Origin: Akkermansiaceae bacterium
Lineage (GTDB): Bacteria; Verrucomicrobiota; Verrucomicrobiia; Verrucomicrobiales; Akkermansiaceae
Direction: 5' to 3'
Assembly (NCBI GenBank): GCA_025354565.1
Contig: JANXMQ010000090.1
Coordinates: 1-64,000, forward strand
Length of the DNA: 64,000 nt
Each line of letters opens with the position of its first letter. Positions within the stretch are counted from its first letter, which is position 1. The notes beneath the pieces are model-generated. The model saw nothing but the letters and a program-made list of their open reading frames with translations. It was not told the origin of the DNA and made no database searches. A program made the position numbers and the translations under genes. This document shows, in pieces, positions 52,533 to 59,462 of the stretch.

Positions 52533-53036
52533 ATGGCCATCAAACTAATCGCAAATTACAGCAAGCGTCTTGGTCTTCCCGGCTACTCGTCGCACCAGTT
52601 TTCCGTCTCAGTTGAGACGGAATTAGTGACCACCGACGATGTGGCTGGCGAATCCCAGCGCCTCTATCAAAGACTTCAATCCACAGTGGACGAACAAATC
52701 CTGCATACGGGATTTGTTCCACCGGCTGATTATGGCATGGAGTCACCTCAACCAAACGACGGCTCTCCTCGTGAAACCGGTGAGGCTTCATGGAAATGTT
52801 CAGGCAAGCAGAAAGACCTGATCCTCAAACTCGTTGCAGAACACAATCTTGACAAAGCCGACGTGGAGGCTCTTGCCATCGAGCGTTTTGGCAAAGGCGT
52901 GAAAATCCTCAACAAGGTAGAAACCTCTGGACTTATCGACGAATTGCTAGACACCCATGGAGGGAAACCACAAGGCGGGAGTAATCGCCGGAATGGCTCC
53001 GTTTATCAGGGCGCAAATGGAAGGAAGGCCGCATGA
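52533..53036 (+). CDS. Hypothetical protein coupled to a PD-(D/E)XK nuclease
   Basis: The function is not recognised. The 167-residue protein begins MAIKLIANYSKRLGLPGYSSH. Its first 70 residues look like a small beta-rich domain (FSVSVETELVT) with a helix (ESQRLYQRLQSTVDEQI). The second part (SGKQKDLILKLVAEHNLDKADVEALAIERFGKGVKIL) is helical and could bind DNA. The end is a Gly/Asn/Arg-rich tail. Its stop overlaps the start of the nuclease gene by four bases (ATGA), so the two are translated together and are likely partners. Confidence 0.7.
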   Translation: MAIKLIANYSKRLGLPGYSSHQFSVSVETELVTTDDVAGESQRLYQRLQSTVDEQILHTGFVPPADYGMESPQPNDGSPRETGEASWKCSGKQKDLILKLVAEHNLDKADVEALAIERFGKGVKILNKVETSGLIDELLDTHGGKPQGGSNRRNGSVYQGANGRKAA

Positions 53037-53884
53037 TCGCAACCCTTCAAGACACGCCGTTCTCCACGGGTCTCAAGACTTGGGCGCAAACTCTGCCGGA
53101 TCATATCAGTCCGACCGCAGCGAAGTCATACCTGTCATGTTCTCTCATGTTCTATTTCGAACGAGTTGCCTGCATCCGAAAAAAGACATCCGTGGCACTC
53201 CACCTGGGAAAAGCGGTTCATGCCGCACTCCAGGCATTCCACCTCGCACGGTGGCGGGGAGGAGACGACACCCCGGATGCCATTGCCGCAGTGTTCGAGA
53301 AATCTTTTGCGGATCTCGAACGCGACGAGGGGCCGGTGAACTTTGATGACCAAGCGGACCGAGATAAAACACGTATCGATGGCCTACGAGTCATTGCCGC
53401 CTATCTTGACTCACCGGAAGCAATGCAATCCAAGCCACGCGCTGTGGAGGTTTTGTTGAAGGAGGACATACCCGGATTGTCGGTCCCGCTAACGGGTGCG
53501 ATGGACTTGGTCGAAGGGGACTTTACGCCCGTGGACTTCAAAAGCTCGGCATCAAAACCCGATCCAGTGAACGCGGCCTTTGATCACGAAATTCAGCTCG
53601 TCAGTTATCAACTTCTGATGGAAGCCGCTACCGGAGAAACGCCGCCTTCACTCGATCTGGTGTTCCTTGTAAAAACCAAAAAGCCGCAGACCATTCGGGT
53701 GAAGAGTCCACCAGCCGACGCTCATCGCAAACGCCGGGTCGTAGCATTGTTGGAAACCGCAGTCGAAGGTATTGCTTCAAACCGGTTTCATCCACAGCCG
53801 GGAATGCAGTGCTCATGGTGCCAGTTTAAGAACGAGTGCATGGCGTGGCTACCAGAAGCTTACCAAGAAAGGAGGGCAGCTTGA
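53033..53884 (+). CDS. PD-(D/E)XK nuclease of the RecB/Cas4 type with cysteine cluster
   Basis: The 283-residue protein has the RecB-family nuclease core: His63 in LGKAVHAAL, Asp158 in GAMDLV, Asp168 and Lys170 in VDFKSS, and QLVSYQ at 188-193. Four cysteines, Cys36 plus Cys260, Cys263 and Cys269 (CSWCQFKNEC), are arranged as in the iron-sulfur cluster of Cas4 and AddB proteins. It is therefore probably a DNA exonuclease or end-trimming enzyme. There is no CRISPR array or other cas gene in the window, so a stand-alone role is expected. It overlaps the previous gene by four bases. Confidence 0.87.
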   Translation: MIATLQDTPFSTGLKTWAQTLPDHISPTAAKSYLSCSLMFYFERVACIRKKTSVALHLGKAVHAALQAFHLARWRGGDDTPDAIAAVFEKSFADLERDEGPVNFDDQADRDKTRIDGLRVIAAYLDSPEAMQSKPRAVEVLLKEDIPGLSVPLTGAMDLVEGDFTPVDFKSSASKPDPVNAAFDHEIQLVSYQLLMEAATGETPPSLDLVFLVKTKKPQTIRVKSPPADAHRKRRVVALLETAVEGIASNRFHPQPGMQCSWCQFKNECMAWLPEAYQERRAA

Positions 53885-53889
53885 AAACC

Positions 53890-54045
53890 ATGATCATCGT
53901 GCTCCTGTCGGTCATTATGATTTCATGCTCCGATAGAAAAAGCTCGTCGGCCCCTGATATGACTCCGATTGGCGATGGGCTGAAAACCATAGGCTACGGG
54001 ATTATTGGTGGGGCAGTGGTTAGGTCTTGTGTTCGGCTGTTTTGA
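53890..54045 (+). CDS. Small lipoprotein
   Basis: The function is not recognised. From the ATG at 53890 the 51-residue product has a lipoprotein signal (MIIVLLSVIMISC) with the cysteine at residue 13. The short outer part (SDRKSSSAPDMTPIGDGLKTIGYG) leads into a second hydrophobic stretch. A TTG at 53881 is an alternative start that overlaps the nuclease stop. It is followed within ten bases by another tiny membrane protein gene. Confidence 0.5.
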   Translation: MIIVLLSVIMISCSDRKSSSAPDMTPIGDGLKTIGYGIIGGAVVRSCVRLF

Positions 54046-54055
54046 TTTAATTACC

Positions 54056-54196
54056 ATGAAAACAAGCATCTACTTCCACGCCTTCGCATTCATCGCCCTC
54101 TTAGCCTTGTGTCTCCAGATTTTCAGCAGCTTTTGGTTGCCGTTGACTCTTGGGGCATTTGGATCGCTGGGCCTCGCCTTCATATTCCGTAAATAA
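54056..54196 (+). CDS. 46-residue membrane protein
   Basis: The function is not recognised. The ATG at 54056 opens a 46-codon frame. The product is nearly all hydrophobic with two helices (FHAFAFIALLALCLQIF and WLPLTLGAFGSLGLAFIF) and a basic end. It lies between the small lipoprotein gene and a strong terminator at 54215-54252, so it closes the transcript that begins at 52533. Confidence 0.45.
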   Translation: MKTSIYFHAFAFIALLALCLQIFSSFWLPLTLGAFGSLGLAFIFRK

Positions 54197-54214
54197 CCAC
54201 CAACAACCAACCAC

Positions 54215-54252
54215 ACGCCCGTCCCTGTCATTGTGACTCGGACGGGCGTTTT
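54215..54252 (+). terminator. Intrinsic terminator
   Basis: Perfect ten-base arms ACGCCCGTCC (54215-54224) and GGACGGGCGT (54240-54249) with a 15-base loop are followed by TTT. It ends the unit that contains the nuclease gene. Confidence 0.85.
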
Positions 54253-54293
54253 CATTTCCACAGTAAAACCAATACAAACAGAAAATCATAATC

Positions 54294-55316
54294 ATGAATC
54301 CCACCAACATTTCCAATCAGACTCTCCTCGATGGCATTTGCCGCCGTGGAGTGCTCGTCTCAACCTCCGTCCGTTACTGGCGCGGATGTAAGCGACTCAA
54401 TCCAGAAGACCTGGGACTCGATCCCGCGCACGTTTCCGACCGGCTCATCCAGCTCGGTCACAAACGCCTGATCCCGCGCGACGCCTTGCAGGCATTTGCC
54501 CTGATCGAATCCCGGGTGCAGGCCACCGTCGAAAGCTCCAGCTTCCCGTTCCTAGGAGGCATCGGTCGCTTCGTCCCAAACCCGCGCCTCGGTGATCTAA
54601 CTGACAGGCTCGAAAAACTCCGCGATGAATTTCGCGAAGCCACACTCGACTTTGTGGCTGGTTACACACCGTTGCGTGAAAACGCTTTGATCGAATGGCG
54701 CGAGGCCGCCCGCCACATGAACGGCAGTGCGGAACGCTTGATCGCCACCATCGAACAATCGTTCCCGCCCGCAGGGGACATCGCCAAGCGTTTTGGTTTT
54801 GAAACACGCCTGTTCCAGATCGCAGCGCCCGACAGCATCCGCCTGGAGATTGCCGACGGCATGGCACAACTCGAAGTGGCGGACGACCGCCGCCGTATTG
54901 CTGAGGACGCTTCCAGACGCTTACAGGCCGACTTGGACGGCTTTATCCGCGAAAGTGTCGCCAGTATGCGCGAAGAGACAGCCAAGCTTGCCAGTGAAGT
55001 TCTTGCGACCATCAACGGATCTGAAAACGGCGTCCATCAGCGCACTCTCAATCGCCTCACCACGTTCATCGACAGCTTCCGCAGTTTGAACTTTGCCGGC
55101 GACCAACAGTTGGAACAAACGCTCGAACGCTTCCGTCGCGACCTACTCAGTCGCACAGCCGAGGACTATCGCAATCAACCCGGTGCCATGACAAGCCTCA
55201 CAGATGGCCTCACCCGCCTGCGCGAAAATGCCGTGCAACTCGCCCGCACCGACGCCCGCGAGGTCATCTCCCGTTTCGGGCAGATGGGCACGCGGAAGCT
55301 GGCTGCGGTCGGATGA
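54294..55316 (+). CDS. DUF3150-like protein
   Basis: The 340-residue cytoplasmic protein is largely helical and rich in Arg, Glu and Ala. The N-terminal VLVSTSVRYWRGCKRL is followed by KRLIPRDALQAFALIESRVQ, AVESSSFPFLGG-like sequence and a long region suited to coiled coils (about residues 180-330). This order resembles the DUF3150 family, which I associate with plasmids and integrated elements near AAA ATPases. The function is unknown. It stands as its own unit between two terminators. Confidence 0.65.
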   Translation: MNPTNISNQTLLDGICRRGVLVSTSVRYWRGCKRLNPEDLGLDPAHVSDRLIQLGHKRLIPRDALQAFALIESRVQATVESSSFPFLGGIGRFVPNPRLGDLTDRLEKLRDEFREATLDFVAGYTPLRENALIEWREAARHMNGSAERLIATIEQSFPPAGDIAKRFGFETRLFQIAAPDSIRLEIADGMAQLEVADDRRRIAEDASRRLQADLDGFIRESVASMREETAKLASEVLATINGSENGVHQRTLNRLTTFIDSFRSLNFAGDQQLEQTLERFRRDLLSRTAEDYRNQPGAMTSLTDGLTRLRENAVQLARTDAREVISRFGQMGTRKLAAVG

Positions 55317-55404
55317 CTCGAAATATGCTTCCGCCAGGGCCATTCCTGACGGAAGCACCTAAATCATGACATGTTTTCCGTCCCAGTCCGTTCATGATGT
55401 GAAC

Positions 55405-55530
55405 ATGCCCACAATGGTTGCTATACCTGTGCCAGATACATTGTTTCTTCACTCCAAGAATCTCCCAGCCTTGGAACAGCGCAGTCGATTTCTGCTGGCG
55501 TTGAAATACTTTGAACTCGGTGAACTGACA
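55405..55530 (+). pseudogene. Truncated UPF0175-like gene remnant
   Basis: The ATG at 55405 opens MPTMVAIPVPDTLFLHSKN, followed by RFLLALKYFELGELT. This matches my memory of the first half of UPF0175 proteins (small antitoxin-like proteins). In intact members, SLGQAAELAGMS-type sequence follows. Here the frame continues into low-complexity Pro/Ser/Asn codons until 55602, so the helix-turn-helix half is missing. It is probably a decayed toxin-antitoxin fragment. Family assignment is moderate because only about 40 residues remain. Confidence 0.45.
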
Positions 55531-55696
55531 CGATCCCTTTCTCCTAACACGCCACTACCCTCACTCATCAAGCCAAATTCATCACCACCAGCACTCTTTT
55601 AAACCACCACTACTCCCACTTCCCGCAACTCTACCAAAACCATCTCCTCAGCCAAAATCCCCACTCAACACGCCAATCCATCACCTGAATCCGCAG
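55531..55696. other. G-depleted non-coding stretch
   Basis: About 165 bases of A, C and T contain only around ten G residues on the plus strand. No coding frame is convincing. The segment joins the UPF0175 remnant to a strong terminator. Its transcript would be nearly unstructured. Confidence 0.5.
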
Positions 55697-55729
55697 CAAG
55701 AGCGGCCTGTTTCATACGGGCCGCTCTTG
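55697..55729 (+). terminator. Intrinsic terminator
   Basis: Perfect eleven-base arms CAAGAGCGGCC (55697-55707) and GGCCGCTCTTG (55719-55729) enclose an eleven-base loop. Flanking GCAG/TTGC bases can extend the stem. The T run is weak. It separates the DUF3150-like unit from the DUF1257 unit. Confidence 0.8.
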
Positions 55730-55782
55730 TTGCATCTCTCCCCTAATAACCATTAACAAATAACCTCTAACTCAACAAAAAA

Positions 55783-56172
55783 TTGTCACACTTCACCACC
55801 ATCCAGACCCAGATCCGCGATCTTGATGCCCTTAATGACGCCTGCGTCGAAATGGACCTCAAGCTTGTCGACAACGCCAACTGCCGTGGCTACGCAGGCA
55901 CCACCCGCCAGGCACCCCACGTCATCCAGCTCAAAGGCCCCTACGACATTGCAGTAGATCCTTCCCCGGATAACGACGGCACCTATGGCCTAACCACCGA
56001 CTGGTGGGACGGGCACGCTGCTAAGGAAGTCGGCATCGGCTACGGCCGCTTGCTGCAATCCTACGGCATCCACAAAACCATCCGCGAGGCTCGTTCACGC
56101 GGACTGCGCACCACCCGCAGACAGGAAGCCGATGGCTCAATCCTGCTGACATTAGAAGGAGGTTCGCTGTGA
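55783..56172 (+). CDS. DUF1257 (Ycf35-like) protein
   Basis: The 129-residue protein belongs to the family of chloroplast/cyanobacterial Ycf35, whose biochemical role is unknown. The pattern is SHFTTIQTQIRDLDALNDACVEM, NCRGYAGTT, YDIAVDPSP, the central YGLTTDWWDGHA and LLQSYGIHKTIREARSRG. The start is TTG at 55783, with no ATG upstream in frame, preceded by an A/C-rich leader without Shine-Dalgarno. It overlaps the DUF2997 gene by four bases (GTGA), and an AAA ATPase gene follows. That arrangement recalls the cyanobacterial ycf35-DUF2997 pairing. Confidence 0.85.
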   Translation: MSHFTTIQTQIRDLDALNDACVEMDLKLVDNANCRGYAGTTRQAPHVIQLKGPYDIAVDPSPDNDGTYGLTTDWWDGHAAKEVGIGYGRLLQSYGIHKTIREARSRGLRTTRRQEADGSILLTLEGGSL

Positions 56173-56375
56173 GCCGCCGCATTCATGTCCGCATCTCGCC
56201 TATTGGAGAAATTACCGTTGAGGCTGAAGGGTTCCAAGGCAAAGGCTGCGAGGCCGCTACCAAGGCCATTGAAGACGCTCTCGGTAAACCCCGTGAGCGC
56301 ACCCGCAAACCCGATTTCTGGCGGCAGTCCCAACGCCACCAGAACCAACAACAACTCGGCGAAGGAGATTCATAA
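56169..56375 (+). CDS. DUF2997 protein
   Basis: The 68-residue protein starts with GTG at 56169 inside the last codons of the DUF1257 gene. It shows RIHVRISPIGEITVEAEGFQGKGCEAATKAIEDALG, which is the whole DUF2997 pattern, with the conserved GKGC. A basic, Gln/Arg/His-rich tail follows. The function is unknown. The two families occur together in cyanobacteria, so a joint role is likely. Confidence 0.82.
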   Translation: MSRRIHVRISPIGEITVEAEGFQGKGCEAATKAIEDALGKPRERTRKPDFWRQSQRHQNQQQLGEGDS

Positions 56376-56379
56376 AACC

Positions 56380-56667
56380 ATGAACCAAACCCTTCGCTTC
56401 AACCCCGGCGGTCACATCGACTGCCTTTACACAGAAGCGATTAATCTTCGTGCGCTCGGGAGACTTACCGTCTTCCGGGCCACGGACATCCGCTTCTGTG
56501 AACGCACCCAACTCTGGAAGGTCCGCTGCGCCTCCACCGGCAAGCTCCTTCACTGCGACCCATCGCGCGAGGCTTGTCTGATCTGGGAACGCGAAAATCT
56601 CGGTCCGCCCAACCCGGCCGCGCAGAGATCCGCGATAACATTGCCGAACCTGAAAACTAAAAACTAA
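56380..56667 (+). CDS. Hypothetical protein between DUF2997 and AAA ATPase genes
   Basis: The function is not recognised. The 95-residue protein begins MNQTLRFNPGGHIDCLYTEA and has IRFCERTQLWKVRCASTGKLLHCD, ending with a basic tail. Three cysteines and a histidine in that middle part could bind metal. A longer frame from 56185 overlaps the DUF2997 gene and was rejected. It starts four bases after the DUF2997 stop and ends 12 bases before the AAA ATPase start, so all four genes form one operon. Confidence 0.65.
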   Translation: MNQTLRFNPGGHIDCLYTEAINLRALGRLTVFRATDIRFCERTQLWKVRCASTGKLLHCDPSREACLIWERENLGPPNPAAQRSAITLPNLKTKN

Positions 56668-56679
56668 CAAACATAAACA

Positions 56680-58200
56680 ATGCAAAATCAACTCACCACC
56701 TATCTATCAGCAGGCTATCCCGGCCTCGCAGTCGTCAGTTCCGAAGAAGCTCGTGCTGAATCCGAAATCGCTTCTGTCTGCACATCCCTCAACCGCCGCC
56801 TTCACGCTTGGTCGTCCAGTGAGGGCTTGGCCGATACCAAGGAAGGCCATGTCACTGCCTGCCCTGATCCGTTGGACGCCCTCCAACTCCTCGACGGCAT
56901 GTTTGCGGCCGACAGCCCGCGCCACGTCGTGCTGTTCCGCGACCTCCAACTCCACATGGACCAAAGCGATCCGATGCTCGTGCGGCGGATCAAAGACATC
57001 CTGCGAATCGCCAAAACCAACGGTCACTCTATCATCCTGCTGGGTTGCCGTCTAAAACTCCCGCCCGAACTTGAACATGAAATCACGCATGTCGATTTTA
57101 GCCTGCCAGACAACAACCAACTGGGCGTAGTTTTGGACGGCATACTCAAATCCGCCAAGCTCAAGGCACCCCACGAAGCCATCCGGGAAGCCGCATTGCA
57201 AAGCGCACTTGGTCTAACAACCACCGAGGCGGAAAACGCGTTTGCCCTGTCAATCATCGAAACCAAGGGCATCGACCACAAGATCGTCGCTCGCGAGAAA
57301 GCACGCACACTCAAGCGCAGTGGTCTAGTTGAGGTTGTAGAGGCTTCTACGGGTCTTGGAGACATCGGCGGACTCGATCACCTTAAAGAGTGGCTGTTGC
57401 GGCGTGGAGGGGCCTTCAGTGCCTTCGCCAAAGCCTATGGCCTACCAGCGCCGAAAGGTCTGCTGATAGTCGGCATCCCTGGCACCGGCAAATCGCTAAC
57501 CGCAAAAGCCACCGCCGGAGCATTCGGCCTTCCGTTACTCCGTCTCGACATGGGACGCGTCTTCGGCGGCATCGTCGGCCAAAGTGAATCCAACCTGCGA
57601 TCCGTCATCCAAACCGCCGAGGCCATCGCGCCCTGTGTCTTATGGATCGACGAAATCGAAAAGGGCTTCAGTGGCTCTCAAAGCAGCGGCAGCACCGATG
57701 GAGGAACCTCCTCACGCGTGTTCGGGAGTTTCCTTTCTTGGATGCAGGAGAAGGAAAAACCCGTGTTCGTGGTGGCAACGGCGAACGATGTTTCAAAACT
57801 CCCACCTGAGTTTTTGCGCAAAGGGCGCTTCGATGAATTGTTTTTCGTCGATTTGCCCGATGTCCAAGAGCGCACACAGATTTGGGACATCCTCATCAAG
57901 CGTCATGGTCGCAAGGCCAAGGACTTCGATACCGTGGCATTGTCCCGCGCTTGCGAGCAATTCACCGGTGCCGAGATCGAGGCAGTGTTCATTGATGCCC
58001 TGCATGAAGGATTTGCCGATGGCCGCGAACCCAAGGCCAAGGACATCCTTACGGCCATCACGAATACCGTGCCACTGGCCCAACTGATGGACGGTCAGAT
58101 CGCCGCCCTGCGCCACTGGGCGAAAGGCCGCGCGCGTGAAGCTGCCGGACGCGCTACGCCTGCACCGCGCAACTCCCGCCGGATAGCGGAAGCGAATTGA
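56680..58200 (+). CDS. AAA+ ATPase, Ycf46-like
   Basis: The 506-residue cytoplasmic ATPase has an N-terminal domain of about 220 residues (LTTYLSAGYPGLAVVSSEE start) followed by one AAA module. Walker A is GIPGTGKS (265-272), Walker B LWIDEIEK (321-328), sensor 1 ATAND (366-370) and arginine fingers FLRKGRFDELFF. The pattern matches Ycf46-type ATPases of chloroplasts and cyanobacteria, which are CbbX/FtsH-like motors of poorly known function. It is the last gene of the DUF1257-DUF2997 operon. The convergent ParE toxin gene ends two bases beyond its stop. Confidence 0.9.
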   Translation: MQNQLTTYLSAGYPGLAVVSSEEARAESEIASVCTSLNRRLHAWSSSEGLADTKEGHVTACPDPLDALQLLDGMFAADSPRHVVLFRDLQLHMDQSDPMLVRRIKDILRIAKTNGHSIILLGCRLKLPPELEHEITHVDFSLPDNNQLGVVLDGILKSAKLKAPHEAIREAALQSALGLTTTEAENAFALSIIETKGIDHKIVAREKARTLKRSGLVEVVEASTGLGDIGGLDHLKEWLLRRGGAFSAFAKAYGLPAPKGLLIVGIPGTGKSLTAKATAGAFGLPLLRLDMGRVFGGIVGQSESNLRSVIQTAEAIAPCVLWIDEIEKGFSGSQSSGSTDGGTSSRVFGSFLSWMQEKEKPVFVVATANDVSKLPPEFLRKGRFDELFFVDLPDVQERTQIWDILIKRHGRKAKDFDTVALSRACEQFTGAEIEAVFIDALHEGFADGREPKAKDILTAITNTVPLAQLMDGQIAALRHWAKGRAREAAGRATPAPRNSRRIAEAN

Positions 58201-58202
58201 GT

Positions 58203-58496
58203 CTATTGTCGCCGCAATCCGAATCGCGGGTTGCGGCGATGATGCCGGACGACCATCACCTTGATGCCCCAAGGCTTCTCTTCGTAGAGAAAATGATAGG
58301 GAAAATCCGGCAGATTTGCCCTCCGGACGGTTTCACTGAGAGGTGGAAAATGCCTTGGATTGGCAAGGGCCTTAGCCACAGTGCTCAATAGGGCGGAGAA
58401 AAATCGATTTGCCAGATGCGGGCCAGCCTCAACCTCGTAATGATCAATAATCTGCCTGACGTCCGCAGCGGCAGATCGGTGGTAAATCACCTTCAT
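58203..58496 (-). CDS. ParE/RelE-family toxin
   Basis: The 97-residue protein has the RelE/ParE fold pattern: VIYHRSAAADVRQIIDHYEVEAGPHLANRFFSALLSTV at the start and the C-terminal FPYHFLYEEKPWGIKVMVVRHHRRNP. ParE-type toxins poison DNA gyrase, while RelE-type ones cut mRNA. Which applies here is not decidable, though the sequence is nearer ParE. Its ATG overlaps the stop of the antitoxin gene by four bases, the usual antitoxin-toxin order. Confidence 0.88.
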   Translation of the reverse strand: MKVIYHRSAAADVRQIIDHYEVEAGPHLANRFFSALLSTVAKALANPRHFPPLSETVRRANLPDFPYHFLYEEKPWGIKVMVVRHHRRNPRFGLRRQ

Positions 58497-58711
58497 GCAG
58501 GACGGCCGACCGCTTTGAGAAATTCATCCTGAGTGAGGCACGCGGACGGGTCGTTGTCCATTTCCTCAGACCGTCGGAGTGCCTCCGCAAGTCCCTCGTC
58601 ATCCTCGACCAGCACCCCAGGCAGCGAATCAAGTAAATCCGCTGCAAGCTTGGCCCTGGCCGATTCTGGAAGCCTGAATGCCAAGGTTTCAATTTCTGCG
58701 AGCGTGACCAT
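58493..58711 (-). CDS. Addiction-module antitoxin
   Basis: The 72-residue protein (MVTLAEIETLAFRLPESARAK, then LAADLLDSLPGV, then EALRRSEEMDNDP) matches the small 'addiction module component' antitoxins that precede ParE-like toxins. It should bind and block the toxin at 58203-58496 and probably represses the pair. The open frame extends far upstream to 59347, but only the part from the ATG at 58711 fits the family. Confidence 0.85.
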   Translation of the reverse strand: MVTLAEIETLAFRLPESARAKLAADLLDSLPGVLVEDDEGLAEALRRSEEMDNDPSACLTQDEFLKAVGRPA

Positions 58712-58891
58712 GCCCAAACAGTAATCCGGGTTGTCCGCCCGATCAAGCCGCTTTGTTTTGTGGCACCAAACACACTCACCGCAAGCGTTCCCTCCCCCCG
58801 AATACGCCCGCCTATAAACAGGCCACCAAGGAGACAAAGCACTCTCCGTGGTGGACCGTTCCTTTTCCCTAACAAACAACCCCATCAAATC

Positions 58892-59317
58892 ATGGCCAAC
58901 TACTACGCAACCGCGCGAAGCAATTACTTCGCAGTCAAGGATGAAACCGCATTCCGCGAATGGGCGGCACGGCTTGGACTGCATATTCTCGAACCCACAC
59001 ACCGCGACAAGGTGGCCGATGGCATCCCCAGATACGGAATCACACCCGGCGATGGAGATGGCAGCGGATGGCCGACCATGCGATATAACGAGGAAACTGA
59101 CGATTACGACGACACCGACGTATCCGAGCAACTTTCGGCTCATCTTGCAAATGACGAAGTGGCAATTCTCATGGAAGTGGGAAACGAGAAGCTGAGATAT
59201 GTAAGCGGTTCCGCCGTGGCCGTGAACAACCAAGGCAAATCCGTATTCCATAATCTCGGCACCATCTACCAAAAAGCCCGACGTCTGGGCAAGAACATCA
59301 CCTTGGCAGAATACTGA
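58892..59317 (+). CDS. Hypothetical protein of the DNA-processing island
   Basis: The function is not recognised. From the ATG at 58892 the product has 141 residues: MANYYATARSNYFAVKDETAF at the start, an acidic middle (ETDDYDDTDVSEQL) and LANDEVAILMEVGNEKLRYVSG later. It has no membrane segments. Its leader (CCTAACAAACAACC just upstream) resembles that of other genes in the island. A terminator follows at 59348-59381, so it forms its own transcript. Its acidic middle could mimic DNA, but that is speculation. Confidence 0.6.
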   Translation: MANYYATARSNYFAVKDETAFREWAARLGLHILEPTHRDKVADGIPRYGITPGDGDGSGWPTMRYNEETDDYDDTDVSEQLSAHLANDEVAILMEVGNEKLRYVSGSAVAVNNQGKSVFHNLGTIYQKARRLGKNITLAEY

Positions 59318-59347
59318 ATGTTCCGTCATCCGGCATCCCAACCTCAC

Positions 59348-59381
59348 GCCGCCATGAACCCTTCGGGATCTTCATGGCGGC
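59348..59381 (+). terminator. Intrinsic terminator
   Basis: Perfect eleven-base arms GCCGCCATGAA (59348-59358) and TTCATGGCGGC (59371-59381) have a 12-base loop and are followed by ATTTTCCTTTT. It closes the transcript of the 141-residue protein. Confidence 0.88.
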
Positions 59382-59462
59382 ATTTTCCTTTTCTGACCCA
59401 GCGTCACACGACGTCCGGTCTCTCCCTAACCTGAACACTGAAAACTGAAAACTAGCAAACTT

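Noticed and set aside
53990-54056. Frameshift joining the 51-residue lipoprotein and the 46-residue membrane protein
   Set aside because: The second frame does continue a hydrophobic sequence, but each gene has its own ATG and a complete small-protein layout, so a frameshift is not needed.
58712-59347. Upstream extension of the antitoxin frame on the minus strand
   Set aside because: It is antisense to the 141-residue protein gene and lacks antitoxin sequence. The ATG at 58711 begins the family pattern.
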